DNA from: Vicinamibacterales bacterium | Lineage (GTDB): Bacteria > Acidobacteriota > Vicinamibacteria > Vicinamibacterales > UBA2999 | Assembly (NCBI GenBank): GCA_041394705.1 | Contig: JAWKHS010000011.1 | Span: 161,304-225,303, forward strand | Direction: 5' to 3' | DNA: 64,000 bases | Shown here: piece after piece, positions 31,623-40,519 of the stretch | Layout: each line of letters opens with the position of its first letter | Numbering within the stretch: position 1 is the first letter of the stretch | Made by a program: the position numbers and the translations under genes | Notes under the pieces: model-generated | Told to the model about the DNA's origin: nothing | What the model saw: the letters and a program-made list of their open reading frames with translations, nothing else | Database searches by the model: none

Positions 31623-31659
31623 GGCGGACGATGGCCGTCGGCCGGATCGCCCGTCCGCC
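31623..31659. terminator. Hairpin between the two convergent amidase genes
   Basis: GGCGGACG (31623-31630) pairs with CGTCCGCC (31652-31659), enclosing a smaller GGCC/GGCC stem. It lies in the 80-bp gap between the convergent amidase genes and could stop both transcripts. No T-tract is present. Confidence 0.4.
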
Positions 31660-31675
31660 ACGCCGCAGGGGTGCG

Positions 31676-34288
31676 CTACGGCTTCCGCCGGTCGTGCGGA
31701 AGCGGCGGCGCCGTCGTCTGGATCTGGTGGCCGTCGCCGGCCAGCGTCGCGTGGTGCTCGAAGGCGAAGGCGAAGCCCACGAGCCGGGCGTCGTCCCAGG
31801 CGCGCCCCATGAACTGGATGTTCACGGGCTGGCCGCGGCCGTTCATGCCGGCCGGCACGGCGAGCGTCGGCACGCCGTTGGCCGCGCTCGGTGTATCGCG
31901 CCGGCCGAACGCGGCCTTGCCCGATCCGCCACCGCCGCCGTCGTTGAGGCTCGTGTCGCTCAGCAGGCCCGGATAGACCACGGCGTCCACGCCCGCGTCG
32001 TCCATCCACTGCGCCACGCCGGCCGGCCGCGTGATCTGCCGGTAGTCACGGTGCTGCTGGATCTCGGCCGCGGTGAGCCGCGGCTGCACGGGCGCGCACG
32101 TGCTCGGGTCGACCCGGGTGTAGAGCACCTTCTTCTGCGAGCAGTCCACGTCCACTTCGGTCACGATGCCGAGGCCCTGCACGGCCAGCTCCGGATGGGC
32201 GTCGATGTACTGGCGCCAGCCCTCGGCGCGAATCCGCGCGCCCGGGATCGGCCCAGGCGGGGCCGGCGGCTGATCGGGAGTCGGCGGGGACGCCAGCTGT
32301 CCCATCTGCACGATCGTCGCGCCGGCGGCCACGAGGTACTGCAACGAGTTGCGCATCGCGTCGATCGTGGGATTCGTGCCGAATGGGGGCGAGCTCGGAC
32401 CGAAGACATCGGCCCAGGCGGCGTCGATGTAGCCGATCCGGGCGCCCTCGAGTGCGTGGACGTCGAGGGCCGAACGCCAGTCGGCGGGCACGGCGCCCGG
32501 CGGGCGGGCCAGCGTGGCCGGGTCCTCCGGGTCCACGGCCGTGACGGCGTTCAGCACGTCGGCCAGATCCGACACCGTGCGCGTGATGGCGCCACCGAAG
32601 TCGGTCATCCAGACGAGCGGCTGGATTCCGGTGCCACTCTCCAGTCCATCCGTACCGCGGAGGGTCACGAGGCTCTGCGCGCTCGCCGGCGCGTAGAGCG
32701 AGTCGCCCGTCTGCGAGCCCATGGCCGCCGCCGCGAAGCTCGCGGTCACCGCGCTGGCCGAGCCGCCGCTCGAGGCCAGGGGCGACCGCGACGGGTTGAA
32801 CACGCTCCACACCTGGCCCCAGGCGTCGTTCGACCAGTGGCCGAACGTGGCGTACTCCTCGAGCGCCGCCTTGCCGATGATGACGGCGCCGGCCTCGCGC
32901 AGCTTCGCCACCTGGAAGGCGTCGCGCGCGGGCTGGAACCCGGCGAACGTGAAGCTGCCGTTCGTGGTCGGCATGTCGAAGGTGTCGTAGTTGTTCTTCA
33001 CGGCGATCGGGATGCCCAGGAGCGCGCCTCGCGCGCCCCGCCGGCGCGCCCGGTCCGCCGCGTTGGCCTGGCGCAGCGCGTCGGGGGCCACGATCTCGAA
33101 GGCGTGGAAGCCGAGCTGCCCGCGGTCGTAGGCCGCGATGCGATCGAGATACGCGCGCGTGATCTCGGCCGAGGTCGCCCGCCCGGCCTCCATGTCCGCC
33201 TGCAGCTCGCCGATCGTCTTCTCGAAGACGTCGTACTTCACCGAGGTGTGGCCCCGCGTCTGGTGCGGAGCCGGCGGCTGCGGCACGACGCCTCGCCCGC
33301 GGCAGCGGTTCACGTGGAAGGTGGCGCTCGCCACGGCCGACAGATCGAAGTTCGACACCGAGCAGATCTCGGCGGTGGAGAGGTCGGCGATCGGCGGGTT
33401 GGCGGCGAGATCGGCAGCCACCGCCTCGACCGCCGCGCGCTCCGCCGCCGACGACGCGTCGTCCACGGGCCGGCCGATCACGACGAAGTGCAGGAGTGAC
33501 CGGCTCGTGCGGGGCGGCAGGGTGAGCGTGTTCACGTACGCCTGGAAGTTGCGCTCGTGACCGGCGTAGACCAGGGGCGTCGTGAAGGTCTCGTACAGCC
33601 AGCTGCCCGCGAAGGTCATGGCGCCGCCGAACGGCGCCGGCGTGCCGAGCACCGTCACCTGCGGCCCGCCGACCGGCGTGGCGCCGTCGAGGGGCGTCGC
33701 ATACTCCACCCAGGCGTCATCGGGGCCGACCACGGCGTCGCCGCTGGAGGTGGTGACGATCTCGCTCGCGTTCGGGCCCGTCGTCCCCTGTCCCGACTGG
33801 CCGCCGAACGCGACGCGTACGGTGATCGGACGACGCGTGGTGTTGGTGAACGTGTCGAGCCACCGCCCCCAGTTGGCATTCGTGTTGACGTAGACGTCCC
33901 GCGAGATCCGCACGCCGCCCATGTCGAGCGACCGCGTCGAGCGGAAACGGTCGACGCCGTCGAACGTCAGCCCGAAGCCGCGCATCAGCTCGCCGTTGAG
34001 ATAGGGGGCTGGCTGTGCCTCGACGAGCACCCGGATGCCGCCGAAGCCGTTGATCGACGTGCTGTAGGCGCCGGTCTGTCCACCAGGGGCCACCTGTGTG
34101 GCCCGGATGCTGCCCGTGTCCACGCGGGGTGAGTCGTCGTCCTGAATGCCCCAATACGTGCCGTTGCTGTCGATGACGTACGAAAACGCCCGCGGCGTGC
34201 GTTGGGCGGCGAGGGCGGCGGATACGAGGAGAGCCAGAATGCTGATGGACCGGAAACGGACACTCCAACGTCGGCGAGGTGGGCGCAT
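31676..34288 (-). CDS. Exported amidase with a long unknown N-terminal region
   Basis: An 870-residue protein. A signal peptide (about 1-28, ending LAAQ) is followed by about 320 residues of beta-rich sequence (YVIDSNGTYWGIQDDDS, STRSLDMGGVRISRDVYVN, VRVAFGGQSGQGTTGP) that I do not recognise. A hinge then leads to an amidase-signature domain: Lys431 in AVKNNYD, SSGGSASAV, and Ser530 in GSQTGDSLYAP where GTETGGS is usual. The triad is intact, but a Gly is replaced by Asp before the nucleophile. AGGAGG six bases before the ATG at 34288 sets the start. It is unusually long for an amidase (about 480 residues) and probably targets an extracellular substrate. Confidence 0.82.
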   Translation of the reverse strand: MRPPRRRWSVRFRSISILALLVSAALAAQRTPRAFSYVIDSNGTYWGIQDDDSPRVDTGSIRATQVAPGGQTGAYSTSINGFGGIRVLVEAQPAPYLNGELMRGFGLTFDGVDRFRSTRSLDMGGVRISRDVYVNTNANWGRWLDTFTNTTRRPITVRVAFGGQSGQGTTGPNASEIVTTSSGDAVVGPDDAWVEYATPLDGATPVGGPQVTVLGTPAPFGGAMTFAGSWLYETFTTPLVYAGHERNFQAYVNTLTLPPRTSRSLLHFVVIGRPVDDASSAAERAAVEAVAADLAANPPIADLSTAEICSVSNFDLSAVASATFHVNRCRGRGVVPQPPAPHQTRGHTSVKYDVFEKTIGELQADMEAGRATSAEITRAYLDRIAAYDRGQLGFHAFEIVAPDALRQANAADRARRRGARGALLGIPIAVKNNYDTFDMPTTNGSFTFAGFQPARDAFQVAKLREAGAVIIGKAALEEYATFGHWSNDAWGQVWSVFNPSRSPLASSGGSASAVTASFAAAAMGSQTGDSLYAPASAQSLVTLRGTDGLESGTGIQPLVWMTDFGGAITRTVSDLADVLNAVTAVDPEDPATLARPPGAVPADWRSALDVHALEGARIGYIDAAWADVFGPSSPPFGTNPTIDAMRNSLQYLVAAGATIVQMGQLASPPTPDQPPAPPGPIPGARIRAEGWRQYIDAHPELAVQGLGIVTEVDVDCSQKKVLYTRVDPSTCAPVQPRLTAAEIQQHRDYRQITRPAGVAQWMDDAGVDAVVYPGLLSDTSLNDGGGGGSGKAAFGRRDTPSAANGVPTLAVPAGMNGRGQPVNIQFMGRAWDDARLVGFAFAFEHHATLAGDGHQIQTTAPPLPHDRRKP

Positions 34289-34594
34289 GGCAACCTCCTG
34301 AGCGGTCAGACGGCCGAGCCGGGGGAGGGCTGCGCCACGGCGCGTCGGCGGGCGCCGTCGCCGTGGGCACCGCGCATCTTCCTGCCGCGCGCCGCGGGAG
34401 TCAATCGCTCGGGTCGTGGGCGGGAGATTTCCCACTCTGTTCCCTCGGCTGCCCCACCGGCACCCCAAGGGGTGGCCCCCCACCTCGTCGGTGCCCACGC
34501 GGGCAGGCGTGCCACCGCACCCTGGGGCGCCGGGGCTTGGCACGCCTCTGGTATCTCTTCCGGTGGTCATAGCCGCGATGCCCCGGAGGTGGAA
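34289..34594. other. Divergent intergenic region rich in inverted repeats
   Basis: No gene is seen in these 306 bases between divergent genes. They contain AGGCGTGCCA (34505-34514) facing TGGCACGCCT (34538-34547), a 10-bp perfect inverted repeat, and CACCCC-AA-GGGGTG (34462-34475). Near-copies of GGCACC/GGTGCC occur around them. These may be operators or leader structure for the plus-strand gene. The ribosome sites of both flanking genes lie at its edges. Confidence 0.4.
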
Positions 34595-37500
34595 ATGCGA
34601 TTCCGACCGTGGCGGCTGACCGCCGCCGTTCTCGCCGCCACGCTCGGCGTGGCGCAGCCGTCGACCGCCCAGTACTTCGGCACCAACAAGGTGCAGTACG
34701 ACTCGACCCCGTTCCGCGTCCTGAAGACCCAGCACTTCGACGTCTACTACGCCTCCACGGAGCGCCCGCAGGCGGCCGAGGCCGCGCGGATGGCGGAACG
34801 CTGGTATCTCCGGCTGTCACGGCTGTTCGATCACGACCTGCGCGGACGCCAGCCCCTCATCCTCTACAGCTCACCGTTCGCCTTCCAGCAGACCAACGTC
34901 ATCGAGGGCCAGCTCGGCGAGGGCACCGGCGGCGTCACCGAGTCGATGCGCCGCCGCATCGTGCTGCCGCTGACCGGCTCGGTCGCCGCCACCGATCACG
35001 TCATCGGACACGAGCTGGTGCACGCCTTCCAGTTCGACGTCACGAGCAAGGCGCAGTCGGCCGCGGGCGGACAGCTGCCAGGCGCGCAGCGGCTGCCGCT
35101 CTGGTTCGTGGAAGGCATGGCCGAGTACCTGTCGCGCGGGCCCGTGGACGCCGAGACCGCCATGTGGCTGCGCGACGCGCTCGCCCGCGAAGCGCTGCCG
35201 CCGGTCGATCGGCTCGGCGATCCGAAGTACTTCCCGTACCGCTGGGGCCACGCGCTGTGGGCGTACATCGCCGGCCGCTGGGGGGACGCCACGGTCGTCA
35301 CGGCGCTGCTGCAGGCCGGACGCAGCGGCCAGGCCGAGGCGGCGCTCGAGAACGTGCTCGGCCTGAAGACGGAGGAGCTGAGCCGCGACTGGCACGCGTC
35401 CATCGAGAAGACGTACGGCTCCTGGGTGGAGGCCGCGCGCGCGCCCGGCGACGTCGCCCAGTCCCCGTTCGAGCGGCGCGACGGACGTGAGATCACCGTG
35501 GGGCCCGCCCTGTCACCCGACGGGCGCTGGGTGGCGTTCCTGTCCGAGCGCGAGCTGCTGAGCATCGATCTCTACCTGGCGGACGCGACGACGGGCGAGG
35601 TCGAGACGCGCATCGCCAGCACGACGCACGACGCCCACCTGAGCAGCCTGCAGTTCATCGCGTCGGCCGGCGCATGGGACCCGTCGAGCCGGATCCTGGC
35701 CTTCGCCTCGCGGCGCGGTCCCGCCGCCACGATCGAACGCTACGACGTGACCACGAAGGCGCGGCTGGATCCGCTGGAGCCGCCCGACGTGGACGACATC
35801 CTCACGCCGGCGTGGTCGCCCGACGGCCGCCAGCTCGCCTTCGTGGGCATGCACCGCGGACGCTACGACCTGTTCGTGACGACGGTGGCGACGGGCGAGA
35901 CCCGCGCCCTCACCAACGACGCGTACGCCGAGCTCCATCCGCTGTGGGCGCCCGACGGCCGGTCGATCGTGGTGGCCACCGACCGCTTCACCACGAATCT
36001 GTCGCGTGAGGCGGCCGGCCCGTACCAGTTGGCGCGCGTCCTCGTCGCCGACGGCGCGGCGGCGCGGCTGACCGGGCCGTGGGACGGGGACATGCTGAAT
36101 CCCCAGTGGGCCGATCCGGCCGGCGCGCGGCTGTTCTTCATCGGCACGCGCGGCGGCGTCCCCAACGTGTGGCGGCTCGACACGGCCAGCGGCGCCGTCG
36201 CCCCGGCCACCGACATCACGACGGGCGTCGCCGGCATCACCCCGACGAGCCCGGCGCTGTCGTCGGCCCCGGCCGCCGGACGCCTGGCGTTCACGGCCGT
36301 CGACGGCAACGCGCTCCGGCTCTTCCTGCAGTCCTCGTCGGACCTGCCGGCCGTGGCCCGATCCCTCGCCGGTGACGACGCGGCGATCCTGCCGCCGGCC
36401 GATCGGCGCACGAACGAGGTCGCGACCTACCTGGCCGATGCGACCACGGGCCTGCCGGCGTCGGCGGCGGGGTTCGACGACATGCCGTACCAATCGCGCT
36501 TCGGGCTGGACGCCGTGGTGCAGCCGAGCGTCGGCGTCGGCCTGGACCGCTTCGGCAGCTTCGCCTCCGGGCAGATCGCGTTCCTGTGGAGCGACATGCT
36601 GGGCGACAAGTCCCTGCTCACGGCCTTCCAGGCCAGCACCACGCTGGACAGCACCTTCTCGTACAAGGATCTCGGCGGCGCCGTCAGCTACGCGGACCGG
36701 TCGCACCGCTGGAACTGGATGGCCACGGCCGAGCAGTCGCCCTACCGCTGGGGTTACGTCACGGGCGGCGCGACGTCGGTGAACGGCCAGACCGCGGCCG
36801 TGACGCAGGAGGTCATCTCCCGCCAGACGCTGCAGGCCATGTCGGGCGTGGCGTCGTACCCCTTCAGCCAGTCGCGCCGCGTGGAGTTCGGCGCCGGCGT
36901 GCAGCGCTACAGCTTCACCGAGCACACGCGCACCATCGCCACCGTGAACGGGAACGACGTCCTGGACGAACAGACGTCCCGCGACTTCCCCGGGCTGACG
37001 CTGCAGCGTTCGATGGCGGCCATGGTCTACGACCGGACGTCCTTCGGCGCGACCGGACCCGTGCTCGGCCAGCGCTACCGCTTCGAGGTGTCGCCCACGT
37101 TCGGGACCATCCGCTACACCGGGCTCCTGGCCGACTACCGGCGCTACGTGATGCCGGCGCCCTTCTACACGATCGCCGCGCGCCTCATGCACTACGGCCG
37201 CTACGGCGGCGGCGGCAGCGACAACCGGCTGGCGCCGCTCTTCCTCGGGTACCCGGAGCTCGTGCGCGGCTACGACGTGGGCTCCTTCCGCGCCGAGGAA
37301 TGCGACGCAGAGGGGTGCCCGGTGTTCGATCGCCTGTTCGGGTCGCGCATGCTCGTGGGCAACCTCGAGCTGCGGATGCCGCTCCTCCGGCCCTTCGGCC
37401 TGAAGAGCGGGATGTACGGGCCGCTCCCCGTCGAGCTCGCGCTCTTCGCCGACGGCGGCGTGGCCTGGGACGACGGCACCTCGCCCGCGGGATTCGGCGG

Positions 37501-37645
37501 CACGCGGGACTGGGTGTCGAGCGCCGGCGTCGCCGCGCGTGTCAACGCGTTCGGCTTCGCCGTGGTGCAGTTCAGCGCCGCCAGACCCTTCAACCGGCCG
37601 GGGCGCGGCTGGGTCTACCAGTTCAGCCTGACGCCCGGCTACTGA
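34595..37645 (+). CDS. Metalloprotease / beta-propeller / outer-membrane barrel fusion
   Basis: A 1016-residue exported protein with three parts. After a signal peptide (1-25, ending STAQ), residues 40-280 are a gluzincin-like protease domain with HELVH (139-143, in GHELVHAFQF) and Glu173 in WFVEGMAEYLS. Residues about 290-620 hold TolB/PD40 propeller motifs (LSPDGRWVAFLS, WSPDGRQLAFVG, WAPDGRSIVVAT). Residues about 650-1016 resemble the C-terminal barrel of the Omp85/bacterial surface antigen family (LGYPELVRGYDVGSFRAEEC, NLELRMPLL, ALFADGGVAW) and end in an aromatic-poor but beta-rich strand. GGAGGT five bases before the ATG fixes the start. It leads a three-gene operon. Confidence 0.8.
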   Translation: MRFRPWRLTAAVLAATLGVAQPSTAQYFGTNKVQYDSTPFRVLKTQHFDVYYASTERPQAAEAARMAERWYLRLSRLFDHDLRGRQPLILYSSPFAFQQTNVIEGQLGEGTGGVTESMRRRIVLPLTGSVAATDHVIGHELVHAFQFDVTSKAQSAAGGQLPGAQRLPLWFVEGMAEYLSRGPVDAETAMWLRDALAREALPPVDRLGDPKYFPYRWGHALWAYIAGRWGDATVVTALLQAGRSGQAEAALENVLGLKTEELSRDWHASIEKTYGSWVEAARAPGDVAQSPFERRDGREITVGPALSPDGRWVAFLSERELLSIDLYLADATTGEVETRIASTTHDAHLSSLQFIASAGAWDPSSRILAFASRRGPAATIERYDVTTKARLDPLEPPDVDDILTPAWSPDGRQLAFVGMHRGRYDLFVTTVATGETRALTNDAYAELHPLWAPDGRSIVVATDRFTTNLSREAAGPYQLARVLVADGAAARLTGPWDGDMLNPQWADPAGARLFFIGTRGGVPNVWRLDTASGAVAPATDITTGVAGITPTSPALSSAPAAGRLAFTAVDGNALRLFLQSSSDLPAVARSLAGDDAAILPPADRRTNEVATYLADATTGLPASAAGFDDMPYQSRFGLDAVVQPSVGVGLDRFGSFASGQIAFLWSDMLGDKSLLTAFQASTTLDSTFSYKDLGGAVSYADRSHRWNWMATAEQSPYRWGYVTGGATSVNGQTAAVTQEVISRQTLQAMSGVASYPFSQSRRVEFGAGVQRYSFTEHTRTIATVNGNDVLDEQTSRDFPGLTLQRSMAAMVYDRTSFGATGPVLGQRYRFEVSPTFGTIRYTGLLADYRRYVMPAPFYTIAARLMHYGRYGGGGSDNRLAPLFLGYPELVRGYDVGSFRAEECDAEGCPVFDRLFGSRMLVGNLELRMPLLRPFGLKSGMYGPLPVELALFADGGVAWDDGTSPAGFGGTRDWVSSAGVAARVNAFGFAVVQFSAARPFNRPGRGWVYQFSLTPGY

Positions 37646-37652
37646 GGTCATC

Positions 37653-38261
37653 ATGCGTACCACACTGATCGTCGCCATCCTCGCCGTCGCCTGGGCAGGG
37701 CCGGCGATGGCCCAATCGGCGCCCGTCGAGAAGGCGACCTCGCTCGCCGTCACCGGCGGCGTCTCCAACACCGACAAGGACACGGGCGCCGTCTTCGGCG
37801 GGTCCGCCCGCTGGGAGTTCACGCCCAACCTGGCGCTCGAGGGCGCCGGACGCTGGCTGGATCGCGGGACGCACCCCGATGCGTGGGCCGCCGAGCTGGC
37901 GGCCGTCGTCGGCCTCGGCGGCCGCCGCGACAGCGTGATGCCGTATCTGATCGGGGGGCTCGGCGTGCACCGCCGCACCTTCCGTCCGGCCTCCGGGCCG
38001 GCGCTGCCGGAGTTCTACGGCCGGCGCGTGCGCGCGTCCGCCAACCCGTTCGCGGATCGCGTGACCTTCACCGATCCGACCTTCGTCGTCGGCACCGGCA
38101 TGGAACTGCCGCTGTCGCGCAACGTCGTGGTGCGTCCCGACGTGCGGGCGCTCCTGGTCCGCGGCGACGGGCGCGGGGACACCGTGGTGGTCGCCACGGT
38201 GAGCCTGGGATTCCGTTTCGAACACAAGCCGGTGACGCCCACGCGCGGGCTGATGCCGTGA
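37653..38261 (+). CDS. Small outer-membrane beta-barrel-like protein
   Basis: A 202-residue exported protein (signal 1-21, ending AMAQ). The mature part alternates hydrophobic strands: SLAVTGGVSNTDKDTGAVFGGSARWEF, NLALEGAGRWLD, VMPYLIGGLGVHRR, FVVGTGMELPLSRNVVVRPDVRALLV and VVVATVSLGFRF. This is the pattern of eight-stranded OmpA/OprF-type barrels. It begins 7 bp after the fusion protein gene, whose C-terminus is also a barrel, so they may assemble together. GAGGT precedes the ATG. Confidence 0.75.
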   Translation: MRTTLIVAILAVAWAGPAMAQSAPVEKATSLAVTGGVSNTDKDTGAVFGGSARWEFTPNLALEGAGRWLDRGTHPDAWAAELAAVVGLGGRRDSVMPYLIGGLGVHRRTFRPASGPALPEFYGRRVRASANPFADRVTFTDPTFVVGTGMELPLSRNVVVRPDVRALLVRGDGRGDTVVVATVSLGFRFEHKPVTPTRGLMP

Positions 38262-38272
38262 GGAGGCTGGTC

Positions 38273-38731
38273 ATGATGGTGCAAGACGTGATGACGGGCG
38301 GCGTCCTGTCGTGCCGCCCGTCGGCGAGCCTGGCCGACGCGGTCGGCCTCATGTGGACCGGGGACTGCGGCATCGTGCCGGTGGTGGACGACCGGGACGC
38401 GGTGGTCGGCGTCATCACCGATCGCGACATCGCCGTCGCGCTCGGGACGCGGGGCTGCCGGGCGGCTGATCTGCAGGTCGGTGACGTCATGTCCTCCGAC
38501 GTGATCCGGTGCACGCCCGCCGATCGCCTGACCGACGCCCTGGCGCTCATGCGGCAGCACCGCGTGCGGCGCCTGCCGGTGGTGGGCCTCGCCGGCGAGT
38601 TGCTCGGGATGCTGTCGATCAACGACGTGGTGGTGCAGACGCCGCAACTGGCGACGAGCGATCCGCTGGTGGACACGCTGCGGACCATCTGCGCCCACCA
38701 CCACGACCTCGTGGCGGCGTCCCCCTCCTGA
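38273..38731 (+). CDS. Tandem CBS domain protein
   Basis: A 152-residue cytoplasmic protein made of two CBS motifs: VQDVMTGGVLSCRPSASLADAVGLM...GIVPVVDD..VVGVITDRDIAVAL, and VGDVMSSDVIRCTPADRLTDALALM...RRLPVVG..LLGMLSINDVV. Stand-alone CBS pairs bind adenine nucleotides (AMP, ATP, SAM) and report energy state. AGGAGG overlaps the previous stop and lies six bases before the ATG at 38273, with a second ATG directly after. It is third in the metalloprotease-barrel operon, an odd place for a cytosolic sensor. Confidence 0.88.
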   Translation: MMVQDVMTGGVLSCRPSASLADAVGLMWTGDCGIVPVVDDRDAVVGVITDRDIAVALGTRGCRAADLQVGDVMSSDVIRCTPADRLTDALALMRQHRVRRLPVVGLAGELLGMLSINDVVVQTPQLATSDPLVDTLRTICAHHHDLVAASPS

Positions 38732-38737
38732 CGCCGG

Positions 38738-40354
38738 TCACGCGGGGGTGATGCGGAAGTTCCGCATCATCCCCATGTCCTCGTGCTCGAGGATGTGGCA
38801 GTGGTACAGGTACAGCCCGGGGTAGCGCGAGAACGTCAACTGCACGCGCACCGTCTCCCCCGGCAGGACGACGACCGTGTCCGTCGCGTCCGTGTCGTTG
38901 AAGCCCTCGGCCAGCGGGTTGTCCGGCGCCCCGGTCCGTGACAGCACGCGGAACTGCGTGCCGTGGACGTGCAGCGGATGCGCCATGGCCATGCCCATCG
39001 GGTTCGGCTCGTTCCGGAACTCCCAGACGTGCGTCGAGCCGGCCGCCACGCGTTCCCCGGGCGCCACGCCGTCCATCTCGAAGGTCCGGCCGTCCACGAG
39101 CCATTCCATCCGCATGAAGGTGAGGGGCACGCGCCGGACGGGGGCCGATGGCACCGGGCGCCACGCGAGGGGCGGCGCCGACAGGCGATCCGGCACTGTC
39201 ACGCGCGGCCCCGTCGTGCTGGAGGTGGTGAGCGTGAGGAGATCGAGCGGAGCGCCCTGCGGCACCGGCGCAGTCTCGCCCATCATGCCAACGCGGCCGA
39301 CCGCCGACGCCGGGAACTCCAGGCTGCGCAGGGCGAGCGTCGTGCCCGCCGGCCGGCTGGAGAGATCCAGCAGCACGTCGGCGCGTTGCCCGGGCGCCAG
39401 CGTGAGGACGCGCCGCGAGCGGGCCCGCTCCAGCAGCCCACCGTCGCCGCCGAGCACGAGGAACGGCGTGCCGTCGCTCCACGCCAGCTTGTAGACGCGG
39501 GCGTTCGAGCCGTTCAGGAGCCGCACGCGATAAGTGCGGCGGTCCACGCGCAGTTCGGGACGCGGCCGGCCGCCGACCAGCATGCGGTCGCCCAACCAGC
39601 CGTTCATGGTCTCCATCATGGCGTCCATGCCGCCGCCCATCCCCATGCCCATGCCGCCGCCGCGCCCGCCCATGCGGCCCATGCCGCGGCCGCGCATGCC
39701 GCCCGCCGGGGGCGCGCCCGTCGCCCCCCCGCCCGCGTACACGAACTGGTTCGCGTCGTCGAAGCGCCGGTCCTGCAGGACGAAGAACAGCTCGGCATCA
39801 CCGCCCGGCAGGCCGAGGGCCTCTTCTTCCGGATCGGAGACGAGGACGAGGCCGGCGAGGCCCTGGTACACCTGCGCGCCGGTCCGCATGTGCGGATGCG
39901 GGTGGTACCAGTAGGTGCCGGCGCGGTTCACGACCTCGAAGTCGTAGACGTAGTCCTGGCCAGCCTCCACCGCGAGCCGCGGATGGCCGTCGGCGGCTTC
40001 GGGCACGTCGAGGCCGTGCCAGTGCACGATGGACGCCTCGTCGAGGCGGTTGCGGAAGCGGATCCGGACCTTCTGGCCTCGCTGGAACCGCAGCACGGGC
40101 CCCAGGTAGGAGCCCGGCAGCGCCTGCACCGTGGAGGCCGGCCCCTTCACGACCGACGCCGTGTACTGCCAGACGCGCGTGGGACGCCCTGGCAGCACCG
40201 CGACTTCCGCCGGCGCGGCGGTGAGCGCGAGCTCGACGTCTGGGGCCTGCACGGCGGCGCCGCCAACCCCGGGCTCACCGGCCCAGGCGAACGGGCTGCG
40301 CGCGGGCAGCAGGGCCGGAACCGTCAACAGTCGAAGCGCCTCGCGCCGATCCAT
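38738..40354 (-). CDS. CueO-like multicopper oxidase
   Basis: A 538-residue multicopper oxidase. All copper motifs are visible: HWHG (111-114), HPHPHM (151-156), HPLHVHG and the C-terminal HCHILEHEDMGMM carrying the Cys-His bridge and a Met axial ligand. Between domains 1 and 2, residues 220-250 form a Met/Gly-rich insert (GMGRMGG, GMGMGMGGGMDAMMETM), as in CueO, where it binds Cu(I). An N-terminal Arg-Arg (MDRREALRLL) and short hydrophobic run suggest Tat export. The likely role is periplasmic cuprous oxidase in copper tolerance. AAGGAG precedes the ATG. It converges with the CBS gene at 6 bp. Confidence 0.92.
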   Translation of the reverse strand: MDRREALRLLTVPALLPARSPFAWAGEPGVGGAAVQAPDVELALTAAPAEVAVLPGRPTRVWQYTASVVKGPASTVQALPGSYLGPVLRFQRGQKVRIRFRNRLDEASIVHWHGLDVPEAADGHPRLAVEAGQDYVYDFEVVNRAGTYWYHPHPHMRTGAQVYQGLAGLVLVSDPEEEALGLPGGDAELFFVLQDRRFDDANQFVYAGGGATGAPPAGGMRGRGMGRMGGRGGGMGMGMGGGMDAMMETMNGWLGDRMLVGGRPRPELRVDRRTYRVRLLNGSNARVYKLAWSDGTPFLVLGGDGGLLERARSRRVLTLAPGQRADVLLDLSSRPAGTTLALRSLEFPASAVGRVGMMGETAPVPQGAPLDLLTLTTSSTTGPRVTVPDRLSAPPLAWRPVPSAPVRRVPLTFMRMEWLVDGRTFEMDGVAPGERVAAGSTHVWEFRNEPNPMGMAMAHPLHVHGTQFRVLSRTGAPDNPLAEGFNDTDATDTVVVLPGETVRVQLTFSRYPGLYLYHCHILEHEDMGMMRNFRITPA

Positions 40355-40464
40355 GGTGTGCTCCTTCTCGTCGTCCGCCACGGATGCCGACACGCGTGGC
40401 GTGAAGGGCAGGAGCAAACCGTGAGCCAGCGGGCGGGCCGCGTTTGCGCGCGACGACGGCACGC

Positions 40465-40488
40465 GCGGGCCGCCGCACGGCGGCCCGC
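40465..40488 (-). terminator. Strong GC hairpin upstream of the multicopper oxidase gene
   Basis: GCGGGCCGCC (40465-40474) and GGCGGCCCGC (40479-40488) form a perfect 10-bp stem with a GCAC loop, 31 bases after the stop of the upstream serine hydrolase. It probably ends that transcript before the oxidase gene. No T-tract follows. Confidence 0.5.
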
Positions 40489-40519
40489 ATCGCGGGGAAT
40501 CCCGCGCCGCCCGGGGGAA

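Noticed and set aside
29909..33499. A 1196-codon plus-strand open frame across both amidase genes
   Set aside because: It is a high-G+C shadow: Arg/Pro/Gly-rich, with no motifs, and it overlaps two well-supported enzymes in other frames.
34536..34555. A sigma-54 promoter (TTGGCACG with a downstream GG)
   Set aside because: The -12 GC dinucleotide is replaced by GT, and the TGGCACG is better explained as one arm of the 10-bp inverted repeat.
39600..39720. The Met/Gly-rich low-complexity stretch in the multicopper oxidase as an assembly error
   Set aside because: The frame is intact through it, and CueO-type oxidases have a Met-rich insert in the same region.
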